NCBI GenBank assembly: GCA_905250115.1
Contig: CAJNOI010000102.1
Location: forward strand, 1 to 64,000
Source of the DNA: Adineta steineri
Taxonomy: Eukaryota; Rotifera; Eurotatoria; Adinetida; Adinetidae
Length of the DNA stretch: 64,000 nucleotides
Direction of reading: 5' to 3'
Position numbers and translations under genes: made by a program. A model generated the notes under the pieces. The model worked only from the letters and a program-made list of their open reading frames with translations, was not told the DNA's origin and ran no database searches. Below are positions 23,515 through 35,712 of the stretch, one piece after another; the first letter of the stretch is position 1; the number at the start of each line of letters is the position of its first letter.

Positions 23515-25320
23515 ATGGTAAATATGTCTCTTTGGTTTTCACTTAGCCAATAGCGAATTGAATCATTCTATTCTGTTTAGGATAGCGATTTAGAAGAAAT
23601 AGATGATGAGATTTTTGACAATAGTGATCTACGTATGGATCGTCCTCCTTGTAAGTTACTTTTCTTATATTTATTCTTTGATGATTAATTCGCATATATA
23701 TCATATTGAAGTTCCGGATGAATGTCCCAGTGAAATTGTTGGTATTGAATCTATGTATGTATGTTTTGGTCAACGTTATGATACTTGTCCAATATTCTTC
23801 GCAAGTTCTCTTCAAACAGCTTGCAAAGAAGCGTTCAGTTCAGCGATTATTACAGAAGTTCGTTTTGATAACTATAGAAAGTAAATCATCTTTCTTCTAT
23901 TGCAGCGTCGACCAGTACTGATTTATGTACACCACGATCAAAGTGACTTCAGTAATATATTTTGCTCGACAATGTTCTGTTCAACAGTTATTACAGAGTA
24001 TTTACTGGAGAACTATATTGTTTGGCCATGGGATATAACCTATGACTCAAATAAAAATAAGTAAGCGTATTTCCTTCTAGTTTATTGTTGACTTAAAATT
24101 CCTTCGAACGACTTCTCGAAATAGAAAAGTTTTTGAAAATATTTAGAAACTTTTAGGTTGATGGAAATTTGGCAGGAAGTCTTTCCTTCTGAAGATCCTG
24201 TAGATTTTTCCAAGGAGAAATGTCCAATGTTAATTGGTGTTATGCGCTTTTGTGAAGAAGAAAATGAAGAATTATTCATCAATGAATATCAATTGAAAAC
24301 ATTACTTCAAAATGCTACAATAACACTTGAAGAGTTAAAAAATGAATTAGTTATTTTCAAAGAAGAATGTGACAGGAATGAACGGCTCCGAGTAAGTTTT
24401 CGTATTTACACAAATAATCGAGAAAGGTGAAGACAAATTTTTCTGTATGTCGCCTTGATTTGTTTCAGTTACGAGATATTCTTGCGAAGACTGGTCTTGA
24501 TTCGAATGTAATTCTTCAAATAGCAAAATATTTATCATTGAACGATGCGATTAATGCTTTTTCATTCGATATTCTCCCATTATTACATAGAACTCAAGCA
24601 AAAGTACAACTTGTTGAACCGTCTGATCGATTGATCAAGCTGGTTCTACGAAAATTGAATTCATCACAAGTCGTTTCTTTACGATTCAATACAGAAGAAC
24701 GATTATCAAATGCCAGTTCAAACCTACTAAGCATATTCAATGAAGTTATGTCTATCTCACTAATTAATCATCATTCTATACATGAACTCATATTCTATAA
24801 AATACCTTTCCTGAATATCACTCCTCTTTCACTTTGGTATGATTACGAAATTGCTTTCGATGCTATTCGTGATATGATTATTCGACTACCAGAGCGAATC
24901 AAACGATTTCATCTATATAGTTCGGGAATATTTTGTGTTCATTATTCTCCAAATCAAACATATCCAGCTAGTAGTATATATTTTACTCTCGAGTATCTTC
25001 TGATCGATATGAGCTATTTTCCATTCGCTTCACAAAACGATTGTATGCAAAACTATTCATCATGTTTATTAATGGCAATAATTGATCTTATCTTGAGGGC
25101 GGGTGTTAAACGTGTGTGTCTTATTACTAACAAAGGGAATTTCACGAATTTATTGGATGTTAATGAATGGAATAAATTAACACATTCACACTTTAAACTG
25201 GAACAGGTGACATTACGAGTTTTAGGTGGCGGACTGAACAAAAATGAAATTATGCCAGACTTACCAAACATACAAACTCTGTTCGGAGAAACAATCAAAT
25301 TTCGAATGATATTTGTTTGA
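23515..25320 (+). CDS. UAS-domain (FAF1-type) protein fused to F-box-like module
   Basis: Proposed exons are 23515-23517 (start codon only), 23581-23650, 23712-23857, 23906-24060, 24157-24391 and 24469-25320. All phases agree, giving about 486 residues. After an acidic start (MDSDLEEIDDEIFDNSD), residues about 25-200 match the thioredoxin-like UAS domain of FAS-associated factor 1 (CFGQRYDTCPIFFASSLQTACKEAF, LIYVHHDQSDFSNIFCSTMFC, NYIVWPWDITYDSNKN). From 24469 a different domain follows (LDSNVILQIAKYLSLNDAINAFSF), F-box-like, then leucine-rich sequence. FAF1 proteins normally have UBA, UBL and C-terminal UBX domains; none is seen here. The donor at 23858 (GTTCGT) is weak but gives the family-consistent join ITE|RRPVLIYVHHD. 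The start exon is the least certain part. A role linking unfolded or ubiquitinated clients to ubiquitin ligases is an inference. Confidence 0.65.
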
Positions 25321-25433
25321 TTGGTATTTTCTACTATTGATATTTCTGTCATTTTTTATTTTCGTCTTTTATTTGGAGACAGAAAAACAATATTACATTA
25401 CAACATAAATTAAATTGACTGATTTCTCTTTAT

Positions 25434-26378
25434 TTATATAACAGCTTGTATAACTCTATTGGTTTGTCTATTTATTATTTTTATTATAGATGTTTTAAGT
25501 GGATTTGTAAAATAAAATGAAGTAATCAGTACACATACTAATGATGTCTCAGCAAATATATACGCTATTTGATAATGATGTGTTGGTGGAGTTGTAAAAA
25601 ATGATATGACAGCAAATAGTGCATATGGAAAACCAATTGTTAATAATATTCCTACAAGTATAAGTATGCGTCGAACCATTTTTAATTCTCTCTTTGCACG
25701 AGATAAAGTATTTGCAGCTGTCACATGTTTACTCATTCCATGAACATATCGAACCAATGTAAAATAAATTAACACAATCAACAACATGGGAAATGCATAA
25801 ACACAAGTTGATGCATAAATTATTGAAAATGAAAGTCCAAGAGGTGTTTGACATATTTGATTGTCAACATTATAGGTAAATCCATTAGTAAATAGAATAG
25901 GTAAAATATACACAAAACAAAAGATCCATTTTATACATATAAATAATATTTGAATTCGTCGTGATTGCCAAAATAAACGATTCGAATAAACTGCTGTTAG
26001 ATACCGATAGATAGCTTGTAATAGAAATGAATAATTGTGTAGACCACATGAGACATAAATAAAATAGCCTCGAAAATTACACAGTGGATCTTGGTCTTGA
26101 ATTTGTTTAACATCATTTTGAAACATGAATACAGACGAACCGATCAGACAACATCCAAATAGAAGTGCAGCTAAATATGTATTGGCAATTAACATCATTA
26201 TAACTGTGTGACATGTTTTATTGAGAATAATAATAATTAGAAAAACACAAGATATTGTAACGACCAAAGTAGTGAGGACAATCATGAGGATATCCATCGG
26301 AATAAGCCATGATTCCATAGTTATTGCTGTTACATTTTGGAGAAATACCGTTGATTTGACAAACGAAGTTATGTTCAT
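25434..26378 (-). CDS. Rhodopsin-like GPCR
   Basis: A single exon of 314 residues with seven hydrophobic segments. N-glycosylation sites in the short N-terminus (NITSF, NVTAI) fit an extracellular end. The helix 3 end reads LLQAIYRYLTAVYSNR in place of DRY, and helix 6 begins after AKRELKMVRRILILVGILLTIGFPYALF. The C-terminus has YFTNPLKTSIIKIINR. It resembles the orphan peptide/amine-type receptors that are expanded in bdelloids, and in its helix 6 region the GPCR at 48243. The ligand is unknown. It ends 113 bp from the convergent UAS gene. Confidence 0.8.
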   Translation of the reverse strand: MNITSFVKSTVFLQNVTAITMESWLIPMDILMIVLTTLVVTISCVFLIIIILNKTCHTVIMMLIANTYLAALLFGCCLIGSSVFMFQNDVKQIQDQDPLCNFRGYFIYVSCGLHNYSFLLQAIYRYLTAVYSNRLFWQSRRIQILFICIKWIFCFVYILPILFTNGFTYNVDNQICQTPLGLSFSIIYASTCVYAFPMLLIVLIYFTLVRYVHGMSKHVTAANTLSRAKRELKMVRRILILVGILLTIGFPYALFAVISFFTTPPTHHYQIAYIFAETSLVCVLITSFYFTNPLKTSIIKIINRQTNRVIQAVI

Positions 26379-26670
26379 TTTAAATAGATATAAGAGTTAA
26401 ATGAATGTCGATATTTTATTTATTGTTTTAACGAATGACAACTACTCGCAGAATATAAATTAAAGATATTCGATGTTTTTCTTTCTTTATATAATTTCTT
26501 CTTTACAGAACGCAAGAACTTTTTTTTCTAGAAAGCAAATCAGAACCTATCATTATCAAGGCACAAAAATTATTTTGCTTAGCTCAAAGAATAAAACGCT
26601 TTTGTTGTCATTAGATACAAAAATTTAATGGCACCTATTTAAGTGCAAAGTAAAAAATTCTACTTTTGCT

Positions 26671-27583
26671 GAGAATGCATCCTATTCCGCGATGTTGAAC
26701 ATTGGAGGAATCAGTTCCGCACCGGAATCGATTCCTTCCAATTCCGGGAACTCGATCGACACACAACATAAGACACCCAGTCGAGATTGATCGAATTCGA
26801 CCGATTCCGGAATTGCACGGAATTCCCACCGATTCCGGAATTGCACGGAATTGGTTCCGATTCCGGAATTCCGTACCGGAATCACACCATCCACCTCACC
26901 CACATTTGTTGTGTTGTGTTGATAAGTTATGCCGTTTGAATACGATCTAATTCCGTTACGGAATTCCGGGAATTGCACCAAGACGGAATTCAGTGGAATT
27001 GGACGGAATTCCTGAGAATTCCTACCGATTCCCACCGATTCCGGAATTGCGTGGACTACTTCTAACTACGGAATTACACGGAACTCCTACCAATTCCCGC
27101 CAATTCCCACCGATTCCGGAATTGCGGGAATTGGTTCTGATTCCGGAATTCCGCACCGGAATCACACTATCCACCTCACCCACATTTATTGTGTTGTGCT
27201 GATAAGTTATCACACCATCCACCTCACCCACATTTGTTGTGTTGTGCTGATAAGTTATCCCGTTTGAATACGATCTAATTCCGTTACGGAATTCCGGGAA
27301 TTGCATCAAGACGGAATTCAGTGGAATTGGACGGAATTCCTGGAAATTCCTACCGATTCCCACCAATTCCGGAATTGCGTGAACTACTTCTAATTACGGA
27401 ATTACACGGAATTCCTACCGATTCCGGAATTCCTACCAATTCCGGAATTGGACGGAACTCGATCAATTTTCGAGTGGGTATCGGATATTAAGTGTCGATC
27501 GAGTTCCCGGAATTGAACGGAATCGATTCCGGAGCGGAACTGGTTCCTGAAATGTTCAACATTGCGGAATAGGATGACTGCTC
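26671..27583. mobile_element. hAT-like foldback element (913 bp) with perfect 8-bp TSD
   Basis: Identical 8-mers cttttgct flank the element (26663-26670 and 27584-27591). The ends read GAGAATGCATCCTATTCCGC and, inward from the right, GAGCAGTCATCCTATTCCGC, and the inverted repeat extends well beyond 50 bp. The body is built from many copies of ggaattccg/gattccgg words and three copies of a ccacctcacccacattt...gataagttat block (26889, 27171 and 27212). GC-richer than its surroundings and without coding capacity; translations across it are low-complexity. Confidence 0.8.
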
Positions 27584-27672
27584 CTTTTGCTAAGTAATTT
27601 AGTGAATAAAAATCTAAGTAAAAAAAATTTTTTTCCAAAATAGTTTATATAAATTCTCAGTGCAAACATTTA

Positions 27673-27766
27673 GGAGTTTGAGTTTGGGTCTTCTTTTAAT
27701 TGCCATCAATGTATCCAAAATAGTTTCTTCTACAGATTAAAAAAGCGCAAACCCAAACTCAAACAG
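27673..27766. repeat. GTTTGAGTTTGGGT inverted repeat
   Basis: Arms GGAGTTTGAGTTTGGGT and ACCCAAACTCAAAC around a spacer of about 60 bases. It looks like a variant of the telomere-like palindromes; the same gagtttg words occur in the copy at 9234. Confidence 0.6.
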
Positions 27767-28054
27767 TTTGAGTCATGCTTACTTGGATCATACATTATTT
27801 ATTTGTAGAAAGCACTGGTTATATATAGGAGAGCGGATCGTACATTCTTGGAAAATGTTCATGGGTTGATCGAGGTAGAGCGGCTGGAATAAATCTCGAA
27901 AAACACAATATACATCTGAAAAGATGACGCGTGGAAAAAAAGAAGGAAAAAATCTAACATATGTGATGGACAGGAACGAAAAAATCCAAGTATATGTGAT
28001 GTGTGCTAAAAGAAACGAACGAAAAATAACGGCTTGTCCGTCATTTGTATTTAC

Positions 28055-28113
28055 TAGGGATGTCACTTTAACTTTAACTTTTTGTTTAAAGTAAAGTTAA
28101 AGTGACACCTCTA
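28055..28113. mobile_element. 59-bp hAT-like micro-foldback
   Basis: The left end TAGGGATGTCACTTTAAC and the right end read inwards TAGAGGTGTCACTTTAAC pair over almost the whole length. Flanks gtatttac (28047-28054) and gtacttac (28114-28121) match in 7 of 8 bases. It shares its TIR with the 422-bp element at 17613 and looks like an extreme deletion derivative. Confidence 0.7.
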
Positions 28114-28596
28114 GTACTTACTTATCAAATTTATGTTTTTTCTTAAGAATTGACTTAGATTATTAGCATAGAAAATGATAATAGTAGTGCAGACTGCATA
28201 GCAAAATATGCTTCGTTAAACATTATCCTTGTGATGAAAATTAGAAAGACTTAATTGTTTGTGCTATTTCTCAAGAACAGATAATTATATTGTTTCACTT
28301 TCTACTCGATTATCGTTAGCCTAGATATAATGTTGACTTTTTTTTTCGATTTTTAAATTAGTTAGTAGTGTTCAGTAAGACACTACAACCATATAATTAT
28401 CATTACCTTTATTCAGAAAAATTTGAGAGTGTGGTTCAGCATAAAGCTTTTTTTGTCATATAGCCTTAGTATATAATTTTCTCAATCTAGGTTAGATAAA
28501 AAAACACTTTGATCCTCATGAATATACCTTACTAATTATTCATATATTTATTTATTGCTCTTTCCATATAAACTGAACTAGAGCATGATGTCATTG

Positions 28597-28666
28597 AAAT
28601 GTGGGTGAGAGTATGGGTGTGAGTGAAATGATACACCCATATCCACATCTACCCAGACCCATCCAA
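28597..28666. repeat. Telomere-like palindrome
   Basis: Arms ATGTGGGTGAGAGTATGGGT and ACCCATATCCACATCTACCC plus CAGACCCAT. Isolated within the gene desert. Confidence 0.65.
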
Positions 28667-30786
28667 GATGTGTATTCTTAAATTTATAATAAATAACTTA
28701 AAATATATGATTCATCTCATTCATGAACATAAATATAACTTCGAGCTATATTTATTTCACAGCTAGGTGTGTTTAATATGCAATTTATTATATTATAGTT
28801 CATCAGTTCAATTCTGATATAGGCTTATATTTATTTTTGAACTTCTTTAGTAATAAACACACACGAACGCGTTAAATATTTAAAAAATGTTTATAAGAGA
28901 TGTAATATTGTCTTATTTCTCAACAAAAAATTCCCACGTGTTAATTTGTTCGTTCTTTTTCTTACCTATACCTGTACAATAGTCGTTTTTTTTCTCTAAC
29001 TTGTAAAAATATACACGTGTCCTTGTCTCGAATATCATCCATTTTTCTTTCTTGAATCATATGATACATTTATGAGAATGCGGCTGGTAATATTAGTTGT
29101 TCTAAATTTTTTCGTTTTAATAATATTTTATTTTCTATTTTTGTCTTATGTTATATGAGAGTATTCATGAAAATATTATCTGCTTAGTTTAAATTCTATT
29201 TTAATTATTTTGTTTTCGATTTATGTGTTTATTCGATATAATCGAATTGAAATCAGTTATTATTCAAGTAATAATTTATTCTTTTATAGTTTTAGATTTG
29301 TTTTTATTTATTTTAGTAATAAAAACTTTAACTTCGATCCGTTTCAATTTTTAACATAAGGATATATTTATATAATAATAAAGCGTCTATATCGTGAATA
29401 TTTGTTTTTATTATTATGTTTTGATGTATTTATGTTATTTAAGAATAAAAAAAGAATATATATGACCTTGACAAAGTACTTTCGAAAGAAAAAGTGAAAT
29501 CAGATTGACAAGATAAAAATAAAGAACGTTTGTACATAATTTTTATTTTTAATCTTATTTTTACAATACTAATACAATTAATAAATAATGCGGCGAGTGT
29601 TAAAGAATATATATAGATATATTTATATCCATTAGTGAATTATATGACTTTTGTGCAATTCGATGTATCTGATATTTTTACATTGAAAAGAGAACGCCTA
29701 TTTTGAATATTTATATGAAAATTTTTAAGTATAAATAAAACCGTTTTTATTGAAGATATTGACTGTATCTGAGCAGATGCACATGTTTCATTGATGTGAG
29801 ACAATCGTCTAATACATGTTCGTTCTTTTTTCTTTCTGTATGAAATTAACGATCACATTTACGACGTGTATCGCAAAAACAATTATTACTCACGCGGGTT
29901 TCTTCTTGAGATAAAATTTGAACGACCGATGAGTCAATAATCATTGCACTAAAGGTAAGATAGAAATTTTCGTTTGACGGATTTTTTTTCCTTATGTGCT
30001 ATTACATTCATTGCAAGCACGTTCTTCTGAGTGATTAGCCCTTATTTTTTCTTTAGAATAATGTGAAAATGGTCTACGCATCAATGGTTACTGTAGATAA
30101 AATATGCATTTAAGCTTGTGCTTCTCACATTTTTATTCATTTTTTATTTGTTTCTTCTATTTACAACTCATATTCTCGTTTATCATTATTTTACTTCGAT
30201 CGTTGAATACAATATTCAATAGGTAAATATGACTACAGTATATATATATATTATATATTTTCAGATCCCAATTCATTACCCAATAAATACTATACAATAG
30301 ATTTTTATGTCGTATTTTCAGTACAAATCTATGATATAAGAGTCTTGTGGTGACATTCTATTGAAATGTATTAGTGTAGAACAACTGATTCTTCAAGCTT
30401 CATCTGAGTATACTTATTGTAAAAATGAATCCTCATTGTAATGATATGATGACATAGAATCAAAAAAATGATAGCTGAAACTATTCATCAAAGTCTATCG
30501 GCTCCTATCCATATTCGAATTCAACTCCAGAAATCTTGTGTTCACGAGATAAAACAGTAAAATAATTTATTTAATGCACATCTGAATTTTGAAAATGAAA
30601 AAACATACATACAGCCATAGATGCAAATAAAAATAAAACGAATCTTAAAAAACATTTATCATATATTCACCGTTCATTGAACTACACATTATATTGATAA
30701 GTGGTTTATTTTTAATATTTAAAAGAGCAAAAAATTGACAAAACTATGCAAATGTTTCGTTCACTGTTGCTTTTATTTAGATTGAA

Positions 30787-33700
30787 ATGGATTCTACTGG
30801 TAATAACATTGAATTAGCCGAAATTCCGGTTCCTATTCAGCAACCATCTGCTGAGCTGAGAGAAGACATCGGACCGATTTTGGATACAAATAAGTCAACA
30901 GCGAGTGGTGGTGGTAAAATTGGTCACTCGGTAACAGCATCGAAACCTGCATGGAATATGTACGACTTTATTGTTTTTTTTCCTTATACAGATGATCTTA
31001 TTTTTTATTTTAGAAAACGTTGGTACGGGTCAATACCAAGGTCAATCAAGTCTGGTGTGGCATTTTTTCTATTTACAATTATTGCAATGACAATTGGCAT
31101 TTTAGTAGTTTGTTTTACTTCACCAAAACCACAGGGTATATTCTTCTAATAATCACTATTAACACACTACGTATTATATTGAAATCGAATAAAAGCAGTT
31201 TAAGTCACAGAAGGAGAAGCAGACACAGGCGAAGAAATACGAAAATCGTACGTTCAGATGAGACAAATAGCGAAACATTAGAAATGAATACTTGTTTGGT
31301 GGTGAAACGAATAAAAATTTCCTCAGTTCTATTACATGTCTATTCAGAATATTTCATATAAAATATTGTAATATTTACCGGTAACAAAATCATCTAGCTT
31401 AATTCCGTTACAGTTATATGAACAGATCGTGAGGATTCAACATGTCAACAAACATAGTTGCTTTTCATTAGTTAATAAATTTCCTTATCACTTTTTTTTA
31501 TACTGTTTAGCTAAAAAATGTGGGTTGAACTTCTCGCCAACGTCCAAAAATCCCATTGAATATAATTATGGTCCACGATCGGTTGCCGTCGGGTATTTCA
31601 ACAACGATACTTGGCTAGATATGGTTGTTGCTGACTCTATCGTCAGCATCATATCTATATATTTTGGATATGGTAATACCACGTTTTCCAAACAAATCGA
31701 ATATTCTACTCGTATTCGTGCTGTTCCATCGATGGTTGCTGTCGGTGATCTAAATAATGATGCTCGATTCGATATTGCAGTGGCAAACTTTGGTACTAAT
31801 AATATCGGTATATTTATTGGAGTTGGAAATGGATCTTTCAAGAGTCAAATAGAACTTTCAACTCACTCTTCGCGTCCAACTTCAGTTACTTTAGTCGATA
31901 TTAATAACGACACATTACTTGATATTATTACTGTTAATTTCGGAACTCATAGCATAAGTATATTCTATGGATATGGAAATGGAATCTTCTCGAGTTCAAG
32001 AACATATTCAACTGGCTATGATTCTCTTCCATTCGGATTGGTTACGGGAGATTTCAATAACGATAACTATCTAGACATTGCCATTGCTAATTATGGTACA
32101 AACAATATTGGCATATTTCTTTCCAACGGCAATAGCACGTTTGAAAATCAGATAACCATTTCAACTGGGTATGACTCTCATCCAACATCGATAGCTGTTG
32201 GCTACTTTAACGGCGATACACTTCTTGACATTGCTGTTACTAACTATGGAACCAATATGATAGGTGTATTTTTAAGCAATGGTAACAGTACTTTTGCAAA
32301 GCAAGTAATATATCCCATAAATGCTACATCTCCATTTTCAATTGGTGTTGGTGACTTCAACGACGACAAACATCAAGACTTAATCTTCGTTGGTATTGGT
32401 TCTAATAATATTGGTCAGCTTCTTGGATTTGGAGATGGTAGTTTTGACGAACCAAGAATGAATTCGACTGGATCTTCTTCATCGATTTCATTGGCAATAT
32501 GTGATTTCAACGGAGACAATCGACTAGATATGATTATTGTTAATAATGATACTGGTAGTATTGATATTCTTAGTGGCTATTTCGAAGGTTTTCCAAATGC
32601 AAAACCGTATACAACCGGATCTTCGCCACGGTCTTTAGCTCTTGGTGATTTCAACAAAGATACTATATTAGATATGGCTGTTGCCAATTATCTCGACAAT
32701 ACCATAACTATTTTTTCTGGTCATAGTAATGGTACTTTTAGCCTGTCAGTTACATATGTCACTGATAGTCATCCTTCATTTGTAGCTATTGGCGACGTTA
32801 ATAATGATACTTTTCTAGATCTAGTTGTTGCCAGTTATGGTAGCGGTAATGTGGGCGTTTTTCTTAGCGATGGTTATGGATCTTTTAGTGTCCAAGTGAC
32901 ATATGCAACTGGATCTTCTCCAGTATTTGTAGTTATTAGCGATGTCAATAACGATACTTGGCTCGATCTAGTCGTTGCCAATGTTGCTAGTAATAATATC
33001 AGTATACTTCTTGGGCTTGGTGATGGTTCCTTTGGGCAACAAAGCACCTATTCAACTGATCTTGCTCCACAAGCTTTAGCGTTAGGTGACCTCAATAACG
33101 ATACCCAAATAGATATTATTGTTGCCAATTATGGTAGCAACAATGTGAATGTTCTATTTGGCAATGGCGCTGGTTCGTTCGTGAATTCAATGGCATATCC
33201 AGTTGGCACTCAACCGTCTTGGATAGTCGTTGTTGACTTGAACAGTGACTCTCGACTGGATATCGTTGTTGTCAATATGGGAAGCAATAATGTAGGTATT
33301 CTCCTTGGAAATGAGAATAGATCTTTCGCAAAACAAACAACGTATGCAACTGGCACTTTTCCAACATCTGTAGCTGTTGGTGATATCAACAATGACACTC
33401 GATTGGACATTGTTATCGCTTGTTCTGGTTTGGCAGATGTCTTGATATGGTTCGGAGATGGGACTGGTTCTTTTGAAAATCGAGGATCATATAACACTGG
33501 CATGCCTTCATACACTATAGCTATTGCTGATTTGAATAAAGATACCCGTCTGGATGTTGTAGTGGCCGCCTATAAGGGTAATAAAGTAGGTGTCTTACTT
33601 CAATTTAACCGGGGTGCTCTTGAAAATTCTATGACTTATGCATCTGGTGGTGGTTCTAAGTTGAGCTCGATTGCTGTCGCTGATATAAACAACGATACTC

Positions 33701-35712
33701 GACTGGATATTGTTGTAGCTAATTTCGGTACTGACAATGTAGGTGTTCTTTTTGGAAACGGTGATATCATGTTTACAAACCAAATGATGATCAACATGGA
33801 CTCTAATTCTCACCCCTCGTCTATTACTATCAGTGATTTCAATGGTGATACTTATCTAGATATTGCTGTGGCGACTTATAATACTAAAACAATTGGTATG
33901 TTACTTGGAAATGGAAAGGAATCATTTGAAAAACAAATCATTTATCAAAGTCCGTTTGCGTCTTCTCCGTTAATTGTCTCTTCTGGTGATTTTAATAACG
34001 ACAGACAATCAGAAATTGTTGTGGGATACGATGATAATGATAATATCGATATTCTTGTTGCATACAATACTGGATCTTTTATAACGCAAAACACATACTC
34101 AACTGGTTCTGGATCACGATATATTGCTACTGGTGATTTCAACAATGATACTCATCTTGATATCGTGGCCACTAATTATAACGATGGTAATGTGAGTATA
34201 CTTTTCGGATATGGGAATGGCACGTTTTCTCAACAAATAACATATTCAGTTGGCTCTCAACCGCTCGGTGTAGCTGTTGGCGATTTTAACAACGATAATA
34301 GACTAGATATTGTTGTCACCAACGCTAATAATAATAGTGTGAGCATTCTTCTTGGATATGGTGATAGCAGTTTTGCAAATCAAACAATATATGCAGTTGG
34401 CATTCATCCACTGTCTGTCGCCGTTGGTGACTTTAACAACGACACCCGATTGGATCTAGTTGTTGCTAACGATGGTAGCAGCAATGTGAGTATACTTCTT
34501 GGAAAGGGTGATGGTACTTTCATTAATCAAAGAACATATACAACTAATTCTAATCCACAATCTCTAGCTGTTGGTGATTTTAATAAAGATTCTCGGCTAG
34601 ATATTGTTACTGGTAATTATGGTCCTGCTGATGTGAGTATTCTTCTTGGAATTGGTGACGGTACTTTTGCAGATCAAACAACGTATCCAGTTGACCCCAA
34701 CCCAGTGGCTATCGCTGTCGATGATTTCAACAACGATACATTGCTGGATATTGTTGCTGCTACGGTAGGCAGGCGTCAAGTGAGTGTTCTTCTAGGATAT
34801 GGTGATGGATCCTTCAAAGATAAAGTGACGTATCCAGTTGGTGCTATTCCTGAATCTGTAGTTGTTGCAGATTTCAACAACGACAAGCGATTAGATCTTG
34901 TTGTTAGTAATTTCGGTAGCAATACGGTGGGTGTGTTACTAGGCTTTGGGAATGGAACGTTTATGTCTCAAGTTACATATTCAGTTGGTACTCAACCATA
35001 TGGTCTAAGTGTTGGTGATTTTAATAAAGATAATCGACTTGATCTTGCTATAGCAAATTCTGGTGACAACAATGTCTTGATATTGCTTGGGCGTGATAAT
35101 AAAGCGTTTTTACCACAACTGACGCTTCTAACTGGCCAAGATTCCCGACCACGATCGTTTGTCATTGGTGATTTTAACAATGATAACCAAACTGATATTG
35201 GAGTGGCCAATTCACGCGCTAATAATATTGGTATTTTCTTGGGATCGGGTAATATTACTTTTACAAATCAAACAACATATTCAACTGGCATGAATTCATC
35301 TCCATACTCTGCAGCAGTTGGTGATTTCAATAACGACAATCGACTCGACATTGTCACTGCTAACTATGGTTCCGACAGCATCAGTATTTTTCTTGGAGTT
35401 GGTGATGGTTCGTTTCCAAATCAAACGACGTATTCAACTGGTTCATTTTCGTCTCCTTATTCTGTGGCTGTTGGTTATTTTAATAATGATACTAAACTTG
35501 ATATTGTCGTCGTTAATTATAATAGCAACGAATTAGGTGTATTTCTTGGACGTAGTAATGGTATATTTGACATGATCATCCTTTTTGCGATGGAGTACGG
35601 ATCGCATCCGTTCTCTATCGCTGTTGGTGATTTTAGTAATGATGGAAAGATGGATTTTGCCGTGGCAAATAATGGTACTGACAATTTAAATATTTTCTTA
35701 CAGACTTGTTAA
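30787..35712 (+). CDS. Type II membrane protein with 28 FG-GAP/VCBS repeats
   Basis: Exons 30787-30959, 31014-31135 and 31511-35712 (introns 54 and 375 bp, GT-AG) encode about 1498 residues. A cytosolic N-terminus of about 70 residues is followed by one membrane helix (VAFFLFTIIAMTIGILVVCF). The extracellular part consists of 28 repeats of about 50 residues with the consensus P.SVAVGDFNNDTRLDIVVANYGSNNVGILLGNGDGSF.NQTTYSTGS. The DFNNDTRLD motif is the calcium-binding FG-GAP/VCBS type known from integrin alpha propellers. 28 equals four times seven, so four seven-bladed propellers are plausible. N-glycosylation sites are abundant (NNDT). An AG after a pyrimidine tract ends 7 bases before the ATG. 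The 54-bp first intron is open in frame. Adhesion or recognition is likely, unproven. Confidence 0.85.

Larger units (their letters stand above)
26379..30786. other. Repeat-bearing gene desert
   Basis: About 4.4 kb without a convincing exon. The left half holds the foldback at 26671, the inverted repeat at 27673 and the tiny hAT-like element at 28055. From about 28700 to 30780 the DNA is plain AT-rich sequence in which I see no structure beyond short repeats. Confidence 0.5.

Noticed and set aside
24082-25352. Minus-strand frames opposite the UAS gene
   Set aside because: They mirror well-supported exons with consistent phases on the plus strand.
26635-27638. Several open frames in the ggaattccg foldback
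   Set aside because: They are repeat translations (IPELR, GIGRN words) on both strands of a transposable element.
28786-28830. tRNA-like gttcaattctgat segment
   Set aside because: No acceptor stem or anticodon arm could be folded around it.
31136-31510. A coding frame continuing past 31135 in the FG-GAP gene
   Set aside because: The 375-bp block is better explained as an intron, since G|GTATAT to TTTAG joins PKPQ to AKKCGLNFSP in frame.
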